The position numbers were made by a program, and so were the translations under genes. The notes beneath the pieces are model-generated. The model was not told where the DNA came from. It saw nothing but the letters and a program-made list of their open reading frames with translations, and did no database searches. Of a stretch of DNA of 64,000 nt, positions 45,510 to 54,439 are shown one piece after another. Source of the DNA: Gracilimonas sp046602855 (lineage in GTDB: Bacteria > Bacteroidota > Rhodothermia > Balneolales > Balneolaceae); contig NZ_JBKINJ010000002.1 of NCBI RefSeq assembly GCF_046602855.1, forward strand, positions 682,001 to 746,000, written 5' to 3'. Position 1 is the stretch's first letter. Each line of letters starts with the position of its first letter.

Positions 45510-47330
45510 ATGCATAAGTCCGGATTTACAAATAAAAAAATCAAGAGAGTTCTGTTTCTGATGTTCTTTTTACCGGGAATGGCATTTGCACAGGTACAGC
45601 CGGTAAATAACTCTCTGTTATCTGTTCAGGCCTCATTCGAAAGAGGGGAAACCGGCCTTCAATCTGCGGCTATGAGACAGTTAGAGCTACTTGAGCGACC
45701 TGCAGATAGGGATGGTCATCAGCCAGTCAAGTGCATTACTCCAACTACCATGTTTTTGCATGAGCACCGGAATGAGCTTAACTCTGAAGTGCTTGCAAAA
45801 GCTCAAAGTCTCGGGCTTACAGGTCAAAGGAATATTTCCATGGCTGAAGAATCTTATATCTCACCGTCCGGAAAGTTTGAGATCATTTATCAGACCTCAG
45901 GCCCGGATTCTGTCTCGATAACAGATAATGACGGAAATGGCGTGCCGGACTATATAGACCACGTGGCTGAGTCAGCTGATTCATCCTATCGGCATGAGGT
46001 CATTAATATTGGATTTAAAGACCCGATTCCGGCGGGTCAAACCTATAAGGTATATGTGGAAAATGACCTTTCAGGTGGTGCCTATGGATATACCAACACA
46101 TCTGCTTCATCACCGGGTGGTACTTACATAGTCATTGAGACAGATTTTGATGGGTTTCCCGAGAATACACATCCTGAAGGTAATCAAGTAGGAGCTATTT
46201 ACGTGACGATGGCGCATGAGTTCAAGCATGCCATTCAGTATGTGCAAAACAACTGGGCTTCACCATCAGGGGCTTTTAACTGGTCAGAAATGGACGCTAC
46301 GCTGATGGAAGAAGTCGTTTATGACGATGTGAACGATTATTATAATTATATCAAGAACGGTCTCAATTCTGACAACCCCAATTCAAGCTCCATATTCTTT
46401 TCACCCGCTTCAGGTACACCCGGAGCTTATTGGCACGTAAGCTGGATGATCTATTATTATGAAAAGTTCGGAAGCGAAATTTGGCGGGATGTCTGGCAGG
46501 AAATTGAGGGCGAGAATACTTTAAGTATTGACGATGCCTTGCGACGAATTCTTCCGGGTCAAAGTGAAGATTTCGGCAAGACTTTTGTGCAAAATCATCT
46601 GTGGCACCTGGCATCCGGATCAAGAACGGGGACTGACTCTTATGGATTTGAGGAAAAAGACAATTATCCGAACTCTAACTTAGAGGCAACCTTCAATTCA
46701 GTACCGGCAACAAGCGTGAACTTGAATAGTGTGGATCGCATGGCTGGACGTTATTACGAGATCATCCCGGGCTCTAACGATGAGGGCGCTATCGAAGTGG
46801 CGGTAGATTTTGACAGCACGCAGGTTGGGGTTGGTCTTCTGCTTTATAAGAAAAATGGAGAAATGAGCGACGTGGTTATCACCGGAGAAAATAAAGGACA
46901 GGTGTTTGTCCCTGCCCAGCTAGCCTGGACAGACATTGATCGTCTCGGTATTGTGGTAGCTAATTACAGTAATTCTGAAATCACCCGGAATCTTAATATT
47001 CAATTCGGGAAAACCGGGCAGGAGGTTGATATCCGTGATCCTGCTTATGGTGATCTTCCGGAACAAATAGCTGTATACCAAAATTACCCTAACCCATTCA
47101 ATCCATCCACAAAGATCCGTTTTGAACTTCCTCAGTCGGCATTCGTAAGGCTTGAAGTGTACGATATCATGGGGCGGAAAGTTCAGACGTTGGTAAACGA
47201 AACCTTGACTGTCAGAAGCAGGCCATACGAATACACCTTCAATGCTAAGGGATTAAGTTCCGGAGTATATATTTATAGGCTTAAAATTGATGACGAGATC
47301 ATTACCAAGAAAATGACCTATGTGAAATAA
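45510..47330 (+). CDS. Secreted putative metalloprotease with T9SS type A sorting domain
   Basis: This 606-residue protein has a signal peptide (RVLFLMFFLPGMAFAQ). The middle matches the MXAN_6640-like putative metalloprotease group: MAHEFKHAIQYVQNNW carries an HExxH motif and MDATLMEEVVYDD follows. TDNDGNGVPDYID is a calcium-loop-like stretch. The last about 80 residues are a type IX secretion sorting domain (YPNPFNPSTKIRFELP, VYDIMGRKVQTL, GVYIYRLKI). It should be exported by T9SS and is a likely target of the PorX pathway. Confidence 0.85.
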   Translation: MHKSGFTNKKIKRVLFLMFFLPGMAFAQVQPVNNSLLSVQASFERGETGLQSAAMRQLELLERPADRDGHQPVKCITPTTMFLHEHRNELNSEVLAKAQSLGLTGQRNISMAEESYISPSGKFEIIYQTSGPDSVSITDNDGNGVPDYIDHVAESADSSYRHEVINIGFKDPIPAGQTYKVYVENDLSGGAYGYTNTSASSPGGTYIVIETDFDGFPENTHPEGNQVGAIYVTMAHEFKHAIQYVQNNWASPSGAFNWSEMDATLMEEVVYDDVNDYYNYIKNGLNSDNPNSSSIFFSPASGTPGAYWHVSWMIYYYEKFGSEIWRDVWQEIEGENTLSIDDALRRILPGQSEDFGKTFVQNHLWHLASGSRTGTDSYGFEEKDNYPNSNLEATFNSVPATSVNLNSVDRMAGRYYEIIPGSNDEGAIEVAVDFDSTQVGVGLLLYKKNGEMSDVVITGENKGQVFVPAQLAWTDIDRLGIVVANYSNSEITRNLNIQFGKTGQEVDIRDPAYGDLPEQIAVYQNYPNPFNPSTKIRFELPQSAFVRLEVYDIMGRKVQTLVNETLTVRSRPYEYTFNAKGLSSGVYIYRLKIDDEIITKKMTYVK

Positions 47331-47336
47331 CTTTGG

Positions 47337-48593
47337 CTACCATGCCGGAAGTATCTTTCCCCTCACTTTTCCGAAGCCTACCCGGTATCCGTCACCCTGA
47401 CCAAATCCGGTCATTATCACTTCGTCCCCGTCTTCAAGATAGCTTCGTTTCTCACCGTTGGGCAGTTTGATAGGGTCTGTTCCCATCCAGGCTAATTCCA
47501 GCATGCTTCCGTAAGAATGTTTTTCTGAACCGCTGATAGTGCCCGAACCAAAAAGATCGCCTGTTCTCGCATTGCAGCCATTTACAGTATGATGAGCCAG
47601 TTGCTGTTCCATGCTCCAATAGAGGTTTCTGTAGTTTGAGGTGCAGATCTTGTACGGTTGATCCAGTTTCTCAGTTTTTAAATAAGCTTCCAATTGTATA
47701 TCAAAAGCGGATCTGTTGTTCGATGTTAGATAAGGAAGGGGTATTGGTTCCTGTTTCGGAGGTTTTGTTCTGAAAGGTTCAAGGGCCTCTAATGTAACTA
47801 CCCAGGGAGAAACAGAAGTCCCCCAGTTTTTAGCTAAAAATGGACCTAATGGCCGGTATTCCCACGTTTGGATGTCTCGTGCACTCCAGTCATTTAGCAA
47901 TACCAAGCCGAAGATGTGATCTGCAGCTTTTTCTATTGGGATCGGCCGACCAAGTTTGTTTTCCGGTCCGGTCAAAAACCCGACTTCCAGTTCAAAATCC
48001 AGTTTTTTGGATTCAGAAAATATAGGGTTTTCATCGTCATCGGAAAGTACCTGTCCTTTTGGCCGGTGCAGATCGGTTCCACTCATAACAATAGAGCTGG
48101 ACCTTCCATGATAGGCCACGGGGAGATGTTTCCAATTAGGAAGAAGGGCATTTTCAGGATCGCGGAACATAGCCCCTACATTGCGGGCGTGCTGCTCGGA
48201 TGAGTAGAAATCAGTATAGTCTCCCACTTCTACCGGAAACAGTAGCTGAACTTCGCTTTTTTTATAAAAAGCTCTATCCTTTAATAATTCGTCATCCCTC
48301 AGCGTTGGATCCTCTGCTGAAAGCAAAGCCTGAAGAGTACTCCGGGCCTCGGCCCAGGCCGCTTTACCCATGCTCATGAAATAATTAAGTGAGGAATCCT
48401 GAAATGCCATCTGTTCGCTAAGCTCGGGTCCTGTGAACAGGCCTTCTTCATCCAGAACAAACAGGTCGAGTACGTAATCCCCAATAGCCGTACAGAGATG
48501 AATTTCCCCTTTATCGGTCATGAAGGCACCGTATGGCAGGTTCTGAATGGGAAAGTGAGAATCGGGATCAATGTCTATGAAAGATCTGAGCAT
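47337..48593 (-). CDS. fahA: Fumarylacetoacetase
   Basis: This is the last enzyme of tyrosine catabolism, cleaving fumarylacetoacetate to fumarate and acetoacetate. The 418-residue protein has the N-terminal domain (DIDPDSHFPIQNLPYGAF), DFYSSEQHARNVG (catalytic His), ELEVGFLTG and the DWSARDIQTWEYRPLGPFL region with metal and substrate residues. Length matches the family. Confidence 0.93.
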   Translation of the reverse strand: MLRSFIDIDPDSHFPIQNLPYGAFMTDKGEIHLCTAIGDYVLDLFVLDEEGLFTGPELSEQMAFQDSSLNYFMSMGKAAWAEARSTLQALLSAEDPTLRDDELLKDRAFYKKSEVQLLFPVEVGDYTDFYSSEQHARNVGAMFRDPENALLPNWKHLPVAYHGRSSSIVMSGTDLHRPKGQVLSDDDENPIFSESKKLDFELEVGFLTGPENKLGRPIPIEKAADHIFGLVLLNDWSARDIQTWEYRPLGPFLAKNWGTSVSPWVVTLEALEPFRTKPPKQEPIPLPYLTSNNRSAFDIQLEAYLKTEKLDQPYKICTSNYRNLYWSMEQQLAHHTVNGCNARTGDLFGSGTISGSEKHSYGSMLELAWMGTDPIKLPNGEKRSYLEDGDEVIMTGFGQGDGYRVGFGKVRGKILPAW

Positions 48594-48757
48594 GCTTGTA
48601 TTTCTTAGTTATTTATAATTTCATGGGATGATAACAAACCTTAATGTATCCCAAAATCTTAAATAATGCGGAATAGCAGAATATTAGCTAAAATTGCATA
48701 TTTTACCTTTATAGCATTTATTCAGTTGAACGTTGGTACAAATTAAGGATTTGCTTT

Positions 48758-49045
48758 ATGACTAAATCGGAGGTACTGAAGTCGATTTCAAAAGAAATGG
48801 ATCTGACCATATCAGAAACAGAGGAATTATATGACTCTCTTGTGGATGGGATGAACATCCTGCTTTCCAACAATGTGGGATTCACCCTGCCGGGAGTTGG
48901 AAGCTTCACTACCGAACTCCGGGATTCTCATAAGTCATATAATCCACATTATGAACAAATGATGTTGATTCCTCCTAAAAAGGTCGTGCATTTCAGCCAA
49001 AGCAGCACCCTGAAAGAAGAGATAAACCGGGGTGATGATGAATAA
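48758..49045 (+). CDS. HU-family DNA-binding protein
   Basis: This is a 95-residue HU/IHF-like protein (SEVLKSISKEMDLTISETEE, LPGVGSFTT; C-terminal PKKVVHFSQSSTLKEEI). It lacks the usual positively charged arm stretch RNPQTG, having SYNPHYEQ instead, so its DNA bending may differ. Its stop overlaps the next HU gene, and the two probably act together. Confidence 0.85.
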   Translation: MTKSEVLKSISKEMDLTISETEELYDSLVDGMNILLSNNVGFTLPGVGSFTTELRDSHKSYNPHYEQMMLIPPKKVVHFSQSSTLKEEINRGDDE

Positions 49046-50330
49046 AAAAGTAACCTATTCTGATATCGTAAATGCTCTCTCTAAGAAAACGGGTTTCAGC
49101 AAGCACAAGAGCGAGGAATTTGTTAAAGCCCTTCTAAATGAAGTTAAAGACGAACTGAAGGGTTCAGGTAAAGCCTCGATCACAAACTTTGGAAGTTTTA
49201 AAGTCAAAGAGGTAGCCGAGCGACAGGGGAAGAATCCACAGACAGGTGACCCCATCACAATACCGGCTCATAAAAGGGTTTCCTTCTCACCATTTAAGTC
49301 ACTGCGGGAAGATGTAAATGCCGAATACGGACACCTTGAAAGTGAGCTTATTGAAGAGGAAGAATCTTCTGCAGATAACGTGGCGACTGATCCGGGTGAA
49401 TCTCCTGAATCAGGTGAAGTAGAAAGTGAAGAGAAGATTGATGAAGATAATGAAGATGATATAAGCTCTGCCGAGGCAGAAACTGATGAACAGGGCTCAG
49501 ATGCTGAGCCTGAGGTAAAATCAACTCTCGAAGAAGAGGTTGTCAATGAAAGTGAAGAGCCGGATATTTCAGAAATAGGGGAAGCCTCTGACTCTGAGGA
49601 AAAGATCTCTGAACCGCCGATAAGGAAAGAAAAGAATTATACTAATTTACTGGCTTCACTTGCTGTCCTGTTGCTAACAATAATTGCAATTACATCTGTT
49701 TGGTTTCTAATGGATAATGGCAAAAAGGAAGGGCAGCAGAATAATGCAGTCACCCGGAATAATGTTCAGTCCGGAAATGCAGCCGATGGGCGGGAAGTCG
49801 CTCAATCGCAAAATGTCAGGAATTTTGAATCAATTAAGAATGAGGCGGATGAACTTGAGAAAAGGCTGAATAAAATGATCGAAGAGGAAGAGCGACTCAA
49901 AGCACAAGAAAAAGAAAGAGCAGAAAGATCAGTTGCTGCCCGCGAAAGCACTTCAAATAATGATTCATCAGAAGGCAATGGATCTAATTATTCAGTTTCA
50001 GAAGATCAGCCATCTGTTCAAAATTACGAGGTCGAGGAAGGGGAATGGTATTGGGTGATATCAGATAAACTATATGGTAAACCACGATTCTGGCCATTGC
50101 TCTTCAAAGAAAATCATTCGGTCAATGAAGATCCTGATAAGCTGTTTGAGCAGGTAAGTATTAAAGTGCCTGATATGGAGGGTACGGCTGCTAATCCGAC
50201 CAAACAAGATTATAAAGAGTTGGCGGCGGCCTCGAAAATGGTGGCTCAAGCTTATAAGAATGCCGGTAAAACCGAAAAGGCAAATGAGTACGCTAAATTT
50301 GCCCGCATGTGGGAACAACTTGGTGCCTGA
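49035..50330 (+). CDS. HU-family protein fused to membrane segment and LysM-like domain
   Basis: About 431 residues from ATG 49035 (GTG 49032 also possible). Residues 4-95 are an HU domain with the normal arm RQGKNPQTGDPITIPAHKRV. A Glu/Ser-rich acidic linker (about residues 105-195) leads to a single membrane helix (NLLASLAVLLLTIIAITSVW, about 205-225), then a coiled coil (about 255-300) and a LysM-like domain (YEVEEGEWYWVISDKLYG, then FWPLLFKENH) with a helical end. It would hold DNA at the inner membrane while the LysM domain faces the peptidoglycan. HU-membrane-SPOR fusions have been proposed for chromosome partitioning in Bacteroidota; a LysM version is less familiar. Confidence 0.85.
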   Translation: MMNKKVTYSDIVNALSKKTGFSKHKSEEFVKALLNEVKDELKGSGKASITNFGSFKVKEVAERQGKNPQTGDPITIPAHKRVSFSPFKSLREDVNAEYGHLESELIEEEESSADNVATDPGESPESGEVESEEKIDEDNEDDISSAEAETDEQGSDAEPEVKSTLEEEVVNESEEPDISEIGEASDSEEKISEPPIRKEKNYTNLLASLAVLLLTIIAITSVWFLMDNGKKEGQQNNAVTRNNVQSGNAADGREVAQSQNVRNFESIKNEADELEKRLNKMIEEEERLKAQEKERAERSVAARESTSNNDSSEGNGSNYSVSEDQPSVQNYEVEEGEWYWVISDKLYGKPRFWPLLFKENHSVNEDPDKLFEQVSIKVPDMEGTAANPTKQDYKELAAASKMVAQAYKNAGKTEKANEYAKFARMWEQLGA

Positions 50331-50334
50331 CGGG

Positions 50335-51471
50335 TTACTTGGTCAGTATATCTAAAAGGATAGCATCGGCGATCTTTAACCCTTTCTTAGTGAGCTGTAT
50401 GTTTTCGTTAAGAATAGCTTTTTCATCATATTCCAAATGCTTGAGGTGTTGAAGCTGATCGGGGTTGAATGAATATTGATACCGGTTTTTAAGCTCATCA
50501 ATAGATACTCCGGTTCGGGTGCGGAGACCTAACATTAGTCGCTCTTCAGCAAGATCATGTATATCCAGAAATTCAGCTTCAAAAGGTTGCTCCCAATCAC
50601 TCTTCAGGTAGGACCTAAGGTCCGGTTTGTTACTCCATCGTTGGGCTGAACTTAAATCTTCATCCCACCAGAAAGAATGAGCTCCCGGTCCCAGTCCCAG
50701 ATAATTAACGTGACTCCAATAATTTGAATTGTGAACGGCTTCCTTACCCAGTTTAGCATAGTTACTCACTTCATACTGCATGATACCGGCTTCTTCCAGC
50801 TTATTGATCACCAGATCAAAGTGCAGGGCAACGGTGTCATCCTCAGGTGGAATAATGCGTCCGAGTTTAACTTGCTTACCGAGTCGGGTCTGAGGCTCAA
50901 CGGTGAGGGAGTAAGCAGAAATATGAGGAGGATCAAATTGAAGAATTGTGTCAATATCCTTTTCCAGCAAATCCAGTGATTGTCCCGGATTGCCATAGAT
51001 CAGATCTACCGTAAATACGTTAAAATCAGAAGACTGCAATAGTTCAAGACACCGAAGGGCTTCCTCAGAATTATGGGCCCGATGCATGAAATTTAGAAGG
51101 TCAGTATCAAAACTTTGAACACCCATACTTGCGCGGTTTACACCGGCGCTTTTAACACCTGAAAGAAACTCGCGCGTTACATCGTCAGGGTTCATTTCCA
51201 GGGTGATCTCTTCAGCCTGAAGGTCAAATACCTCATCAATGGCAGTCATGATAGCTTCTACCTGGGAAGGAGTTAGCAAGGAAGGAGTTCCGCCGCCAAA
51301 ATATATTGTTTGAATAGGATCAATGGTGAAACGCGAATCTTTCCTGGATTGGATCTCCCGGATCAGTTCATCTACAAAATCCTGTTTATACTCTTGTCGG
51401 GTTACGAAATAAAAGTCGCAGTAGGAGCAGGCTTGTTTGCAAAAGGGGATATGAAGGTAAAGACCGCTCAT
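50335..51471 (-). CDS. hemW: HemW-like radical SAM protein
   Basis: This 378-residue protein has the HemN/HemW cluster motif CKQACSYCDF (CxxxCxxC) and GGGTPSLL. The lack of the longer N-terminus of HemN and the length point to HemW, the heme chaperone, rather than coproporphyrinogen dehydrogenase. It ends 5 bp from the convergent HU fusion gene. Confidence 0.88.
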   Translation of the reverse strand: MSGLYLHIPFCKQACSYCDFYFVTRQEYKQDFVDELIREIQSRKDSRFTIDPIQTIYFGGGTPSLLTPSQVEAIMTAIDEVFDLQAEEITLEMNPDDVTREFLSGVKSAGVNRASMGVQSFDTDLLNFMHRAHNSEEALRCLELLQSSDFNVFTVDLIYGNPGQSLDLLEKDIDTILQFDPPHISAYSLTVEPQTRLGKQVKLGRIIPPEDDTVALHFDLVINKLEEAGIMQYEVSNYAKLGKEAVHNSNYWSHVNYLGLGPGAHSFWWDEDLSSAQRWSNKPDLRSYLKSDWEQPFEAEFLDIHDLAEERLMLGLRTRTGVSIDELKNRYQYSFNPDQLQHLKHLEYDEKAILNENIQLTKKGLKIADAILLDILTK

Positions 51472-51489
51472 GGGAGTTTTGAGTGTTAA

Positions 51490-51530
51490 GTTTTGAGTGC
51501 TGAGCTAAATAAGAATTAAGCACTCAAAAC
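51490..51530. repeat. Intergenic hairpin upstream of hemW
   Basis: GTTTTGAGTGC (51490-51500) is exactly inverted at 51520-51530. The flanks repeat related words (GAGTGTTAAG). It lies between the gamma-carbonic-anhydrase-like gene stop and the hemW start. Confidence 0.75.
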
Positions 51531-51536
51531 TAAAAA

Positions 51537-52079
51537 TTACTTAGTGTAGAATGGATTTTCTTTGTGTTGATCTTTGCCTTGGTAGGCGCGGGAGTACTTG
51601 ACGTAATTGGACGCGTACTTTCTGATTGACGCGATCTCCTCAACAGTAAGCTTTCTGGCTTTAGTTGCGGGTGAGCCCATATAAAGATAGCCGTTTTCAA
51701 GGGTTTTACCGGGAGGGACCAGCGTGCCGGCTGCCACGATCACGTCTGACTCAATGACGGCTTTATCTAAAATCGTGGCATTGATGCCTACCAGTACGCG
51801 GTCATTGATGGTGCATCCATGTACCACAGCTCCGTGACCGATGGTTACTTCATTCCCAATAATGGTCGGACTGGTCTGATTCATCACGTGAATGCATACG
51901 TTATCCTGAACATTGCTCCGATCACCTATCTTAATATAATTGACATCCCCGCGAATGGTAACATTGAACCACACGCTGCTTTCTTTTCCAAGCGTAACAT
52001 CGCCTATGATCTCTGCACTTTGGGCAATATGAACAGAGTCATCAAATTGAGGAGAACGGCCGAGAAATTCGTGGATCAT
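51537..52079 (-). CDS. Gamma-carbonic-anhydrase-like hexapeptide-repeat protein
   Basis: This is a 180-residue left-handed beta-helix protein with hexapeptide repeats (IIGDVTLGKESSVWFNVTIR, IKIGDRSNVQDNVCIHV, IGHGAVVHGCTI). Three His ligands (HV, HG, HG) fit the YrdA/CaiE-type family, which binds zinc. Catalysis is uncertain; many members lack carbonic anhydrase activity. Confidence 0.85.
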   Translation of the reverse strand: MIHEFLGRSPQFDDSVHIAQSAEIIGDVTLGKESSVWFNVTIRGDVNYIKIGDRSNVQDNVCIHVMNQTSPTIIGNEVTIGHGAVVHGCTINDRVLVGINATILDKAVIESDVIVAAGTLVPPGKTLENGYLYMGSPATKARKLTVEEIASIRKYASNYVKYSRAYQGKDQHKENPFYTK

Positions 52080-52167
52080 GGAAGTGAAGGTTTGTGGGAT
52101 TTAAACGAATAGAAAGGTAGGGAGAAAAAGGAGTCAATATCTACCTGTGGAGAAGCTTTCAGCAGTC

Positions 52168-52228
52168 AGCTATCAGCTTTCAGTTATAATCCAAAAAACT
52201 GACAGCTGAAGACTGAGAGCTGATAGCT
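52168..52228. repeat. Intergenic hairpin overlapping the radC stop
   Basis: AGCTATCAGCTTTCAGT (52168-52184) pairs with ACTGAGAGCTGATAGCT (52212-52228) at 16 of 17 positions. The words AGCTTTCAG and AGCTATCAG recur in the hairpin at 10343-10390, indicating a common origin. The right arm overlaps the first bases of the radC stop. Confidence 0.75.
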
Positions 52229-52943
52229 AAAACAACCCCTCACTTCTCAAACTCACAAAATCATATCCGGCTATGATCACATGGTCATCCACCGGAATGC
52301 CAAAAAGCTTACCGCATTCGGCGATTCGCTTGGTAAGCTGGATGTCGGCTGTGGAGGCTTTGTTATGTCCCGATGGGTGGTTGTGGATGAGGATAATGGA
52401 GTTGGCTTCATTCAGCACAGCCTGACGCATAACCTCCGCTGTATCTACGATAGTAGCGGTCTTACCGCCGTTGCTGATCTTGGAGAAGCCCATCAGCTTT
52501 TTGGCGTTATCCAGAAAACCGACGATAAAGGTTTCTTTGGTAAGGTGACGGAGTTTTGGGGCAAAGTAGGCGTTTACATCTTCCGGTGAGGTGATCTGAA
52601 TTTCTTCCCCGAGTGCAGCCACCTGTAGGCGTCGGGCAAGTTCAAAAGAAGCCTCCAGCGTGATGGCCTTAACCTTGGCGATACCGGGAATCACCTGTAG
52701 GGATTTCCAGTCCTTGCGAACCAGGTTGTGCAGGCCTCCGAACTGGTTGAGCAGGGCTTTGGCCGTATCTATCACATTAAGCTTTTTGGTTCCGGTACGG
52801 ATCAGGATGGCTAGGAGCTCGGCATCGGACAGGGAGTCAGCTCCATAGTTCATGAGTTTTTCGCGCGGCTGCTCATCGGGCAGCATCTCTTTGACAGTAC
52901 GGTTATGGAAGTTTTCAACGGAAAAGGATTCTTGGTGTGTCAT
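52227..52943 (-). CDS. radC: RadC-family (JAB/MPN) protein
   Basis: This 238-residue protein has the N-terminal HhH-like part (LSDAELLAILIRTGT, IPGIAKVKAITLEA) and C-terminal JAB domain with HNHPSGHNKASTAD and the catalytic Glu region. RadC proteins are widespread, but a role in repair is disputed. Length is normal. Confidence 0.9.
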   Translation of the reverse strand: MTHQESFSVENFHNRTVKEMLPDEQPREKLMNYGADSLSDAELLAILIRTGTKKLNVIDTAKALLNQFGGLHNLVRKDWKSLQVIPGIAKVKAITLEASFELARRLQVAALGEEIQITSPEDVNAYFAPKLRHLTKETFIVGFLDNAKKLMGFSKISNGGKTATIVDTAEVMRQAVLNEANSIILIHNHPSGHNKASTADIQLTKRIAECGKLFGIPVDDHVIIAGYDFVSLRSEGLF

Positions 52944-53042
52944 ATCTCTCAGTTTGTTTTCTTTTTATAGAGTGAGAGCGATGAAAAAGGAAATCCTTAC
53001 AAATTTTTTTCTTTCAGATAAAAACTAGTAGGTAGGTGTGCA

Positions 53043-53070
53043 GTAAGGGCGTATTGCGATACGCCCTTAC
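53043..53070. repeat. Perfect 12-bp-arm palindrome
   Basis: GTAAGGGCGTAT and ATACGCCCTTAC are separated by TGCG. Similar GGGCGTAT/ATACGCCC elements are scattered in many bacterial genomes. Confidence 0.85.
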
Positions 53071-53168
53071 GCGGATCAAAACAAAGTGATCTCTCGGTTA
53101 ATGCCTGCCGGACTGAGATCTAAAAGCATCAGGAGGAATCAAATGTTGATTCTATGGCAAGCATTTAG

Positions 53169-53188
53169 ATTCCCGCCTTCGCGGGAAT
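53169..53188. repeat. Short palindromic repeat, copy 1
   Basis: ATTCCCGCCTTCGCGGGAAT forms an 8-bp-arm hairpin, followed by GAC. A second copy in the same orientation is at 54330-54349. The two flank the DUF2975/XRE pair. Confidence 0.85.
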
Positions 53189-53205
53189 GACGGAGTGGTT
53201 AGGAG

Positions 53206-53415
53206 TTATTGGTCCTCCGAATACTCCAGAATATCTCCGGGCTGACAGTCCAGGGCTTCACAGATGGCTTCTAATGTTGAAAAACGTATGGCCTTCGCTT
53301 TACCGGTTTTCAGGATCGATAAGTTGGACATGGTGATTCCAACCTCTTCCGAAAGCTCGGTGAGGCTCATCTTTCGCTTGGCCAGCATAACGTCAAGATT
53401 TACAATTATGGCCAT
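53206..53415 (-). CDS. XRE-type helix-turn-helix regulator
   Basis: This 69-residue regulator is a single Cro/CI-type HTH: MSLTELSEEVGITMSNLSIL then a second helix and CQPGDILEY. It follows the DUF2975 membrane gene by 2 bp, a common pair in which the small regulator probably controls the two-gene unit. Confidence 0.9.
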   Translation of the reverse strand: MAIIVNLDVMLAKRKMSLTELSEEVGITMSNLSILKTGKAKAIRFSTLEAICEALDCQPGDILEYSEDQ

Positions 53416-53417
53416 GG

Positions 53418-54077
53418 CTACACCGTTAATTTTTGTTCCTCATAAATGCGGGTGCCTTCTTTGAATACATACCCGAGCACGATCATAAAGATGCCTGCGA
53501 ACATGAAGTCCTTCCCAAATAGATCTAAATAAGTGACATCAATGCTCTCGGGGAAACCAAGGTTATTTAAGATCGGTAAGGAAATAAAATGCCCCATATT
53601 CAAAAACTGAAAGGAGAAATTGATCGCGCCTACTGCTAACAATATTGTTCCGATTACTGAAAGGTGCGTTGAGTTTTTTGCATGAAAAGGACTTCCTTCA
53701 GCTACGTTTCTTAGGACCTTTGCAAAAAAGAATAATAGAATAAAAAACACGGCATTTTCATAGATCTTTAATCCATTATAAAAGAAAAAACCACTTTTAA
53801 CTTCGTTGTATGGTCCTGAAATGTGTATGTCAGTGGACATACGTTCAGGTATGCTTATGTAAGTGTTTTCAAATTCTACATCCCTGTATTCCTCAAACTG
53901 CTCGAGTTCAATATGAACCGGAATATTGTCAATGATCACATAATCGTTTGAGAATAGCGAGGCTGACATGAATAGTTCAACCCCAAGATTAATAATGATC
54001 AGCCAATATCCGATCTGACAGATATAGAGTAAAAAATAAGCAAGAGACCAGTCTTTTCTGATATTCATAGCAGCCAA
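53418..54077 (-). CDS. DUF2975 membrane protein
   Basis: This is a 219-residue protein with about four hydrophobic segments (FLLYICQIGYWLIIINLGVEL, FFILLFFFAKVL, VIGTILLAVGAINFSF, FMFAGIFMIVLGYVFKEG). The last segment and GTRIYEEQKLTV match DUF2975. Function unknown; it forms an operon with the HTH gene. Confidence 0.85.
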   Translation of the reverse strand: MAAMNIRKDWSLAYFLLYICQIGYWLIIINLGVELFMSASLFSNDYVIIDNIPVHIELEQFEEYRDVEFENTYISIPERMSTDIHISGPYNEVKSGFFFYNGLKIYENAVFFILLFFFAKVLRNVAEGSPFHAKNSTHLSVIGTILLAVGAINFSFQFLNMGHFISLPILNNLGFPESIDVTYLDLFGKDFMFAGIFMIVLGYVFKEGTRIYEEQKLTV

Positions 54078-54329
54078 ATTGATTTCTATTTCCTCAAAAA
54101 TAAAACCAAATAATTAGTGAATAGCAATAATAATTTATTGATAAACAATATATAGTTGCCGATTAAAGAAACTAAAGTGACTAATGATTGTGTTTAAATT
54201 GCAGGTTAGTATAGTTATGAAAAGAGGAAAAAGGTCAGAGAAAAACGCCCTTACAATGTCATCTCACGGCGCATGCTTGAGATCAAAGTGCTGACCAAAG
54301 CAAGGTATGTGTTAAATGGCAAGATCAAG

Positions 54330-54349
54330 ATTCCCGCCTGCACGGGAAT
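54330..54349. repeat. Short palindromic repeat, copy 2
   Basis: ATTCCCG and CGGGAAT (54330-54336, 54343-54349) form a hairpin, followed by GAC. It differs from copy 1 mainly in the loop. Confidence 0.85.
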
Positions 54350-54382
54350 GACCATGGGGAGAATATCCAACACTCAACACGC

Positions 54383-54438
54383 AATAACCAATATCCAGGT
54401 GATCTTACTTGAGCATTCTGTGATGAATATTGGTTATT
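54383..54438. repeat. Intergenic hairpin before the amn stop
   Basis: AATAACCAATAT (54383-54394) is exactly inverted at 54427-54438. It ends one base before the amn stop codon and could act as its terminator. Confidence 0.7.
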
Positions 54439-54439
54439 C

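Larger units (their letters stand above)
52944..53205. other. Repeat-bearing intergenic stretch
   Basis: No gene. It contains the palindrome GTAAGGGCGTAT/ATACGCCCTTAC (53043-53070) and a short ATTCCCGC hairpin (53169-53188). Confidence 0.7.
54078..54439. other. Intergenic stretch with two repeats
   Basis: No gene. It holds the second ATTCCCG hairpin (54330-54349) and a 12-bp-arm inverted repeat (54383-54438). The stretch near 54245 repeats CGCCCTTAC from the palindrome at 53043-53070. Confidence 0.7.

Noticed and set aside
48758..49045. IHF subunit
   Set aside because: The short HU-like protein lacks IHF-specific context; the neighbouring HU fusion makes an HU family call safer.
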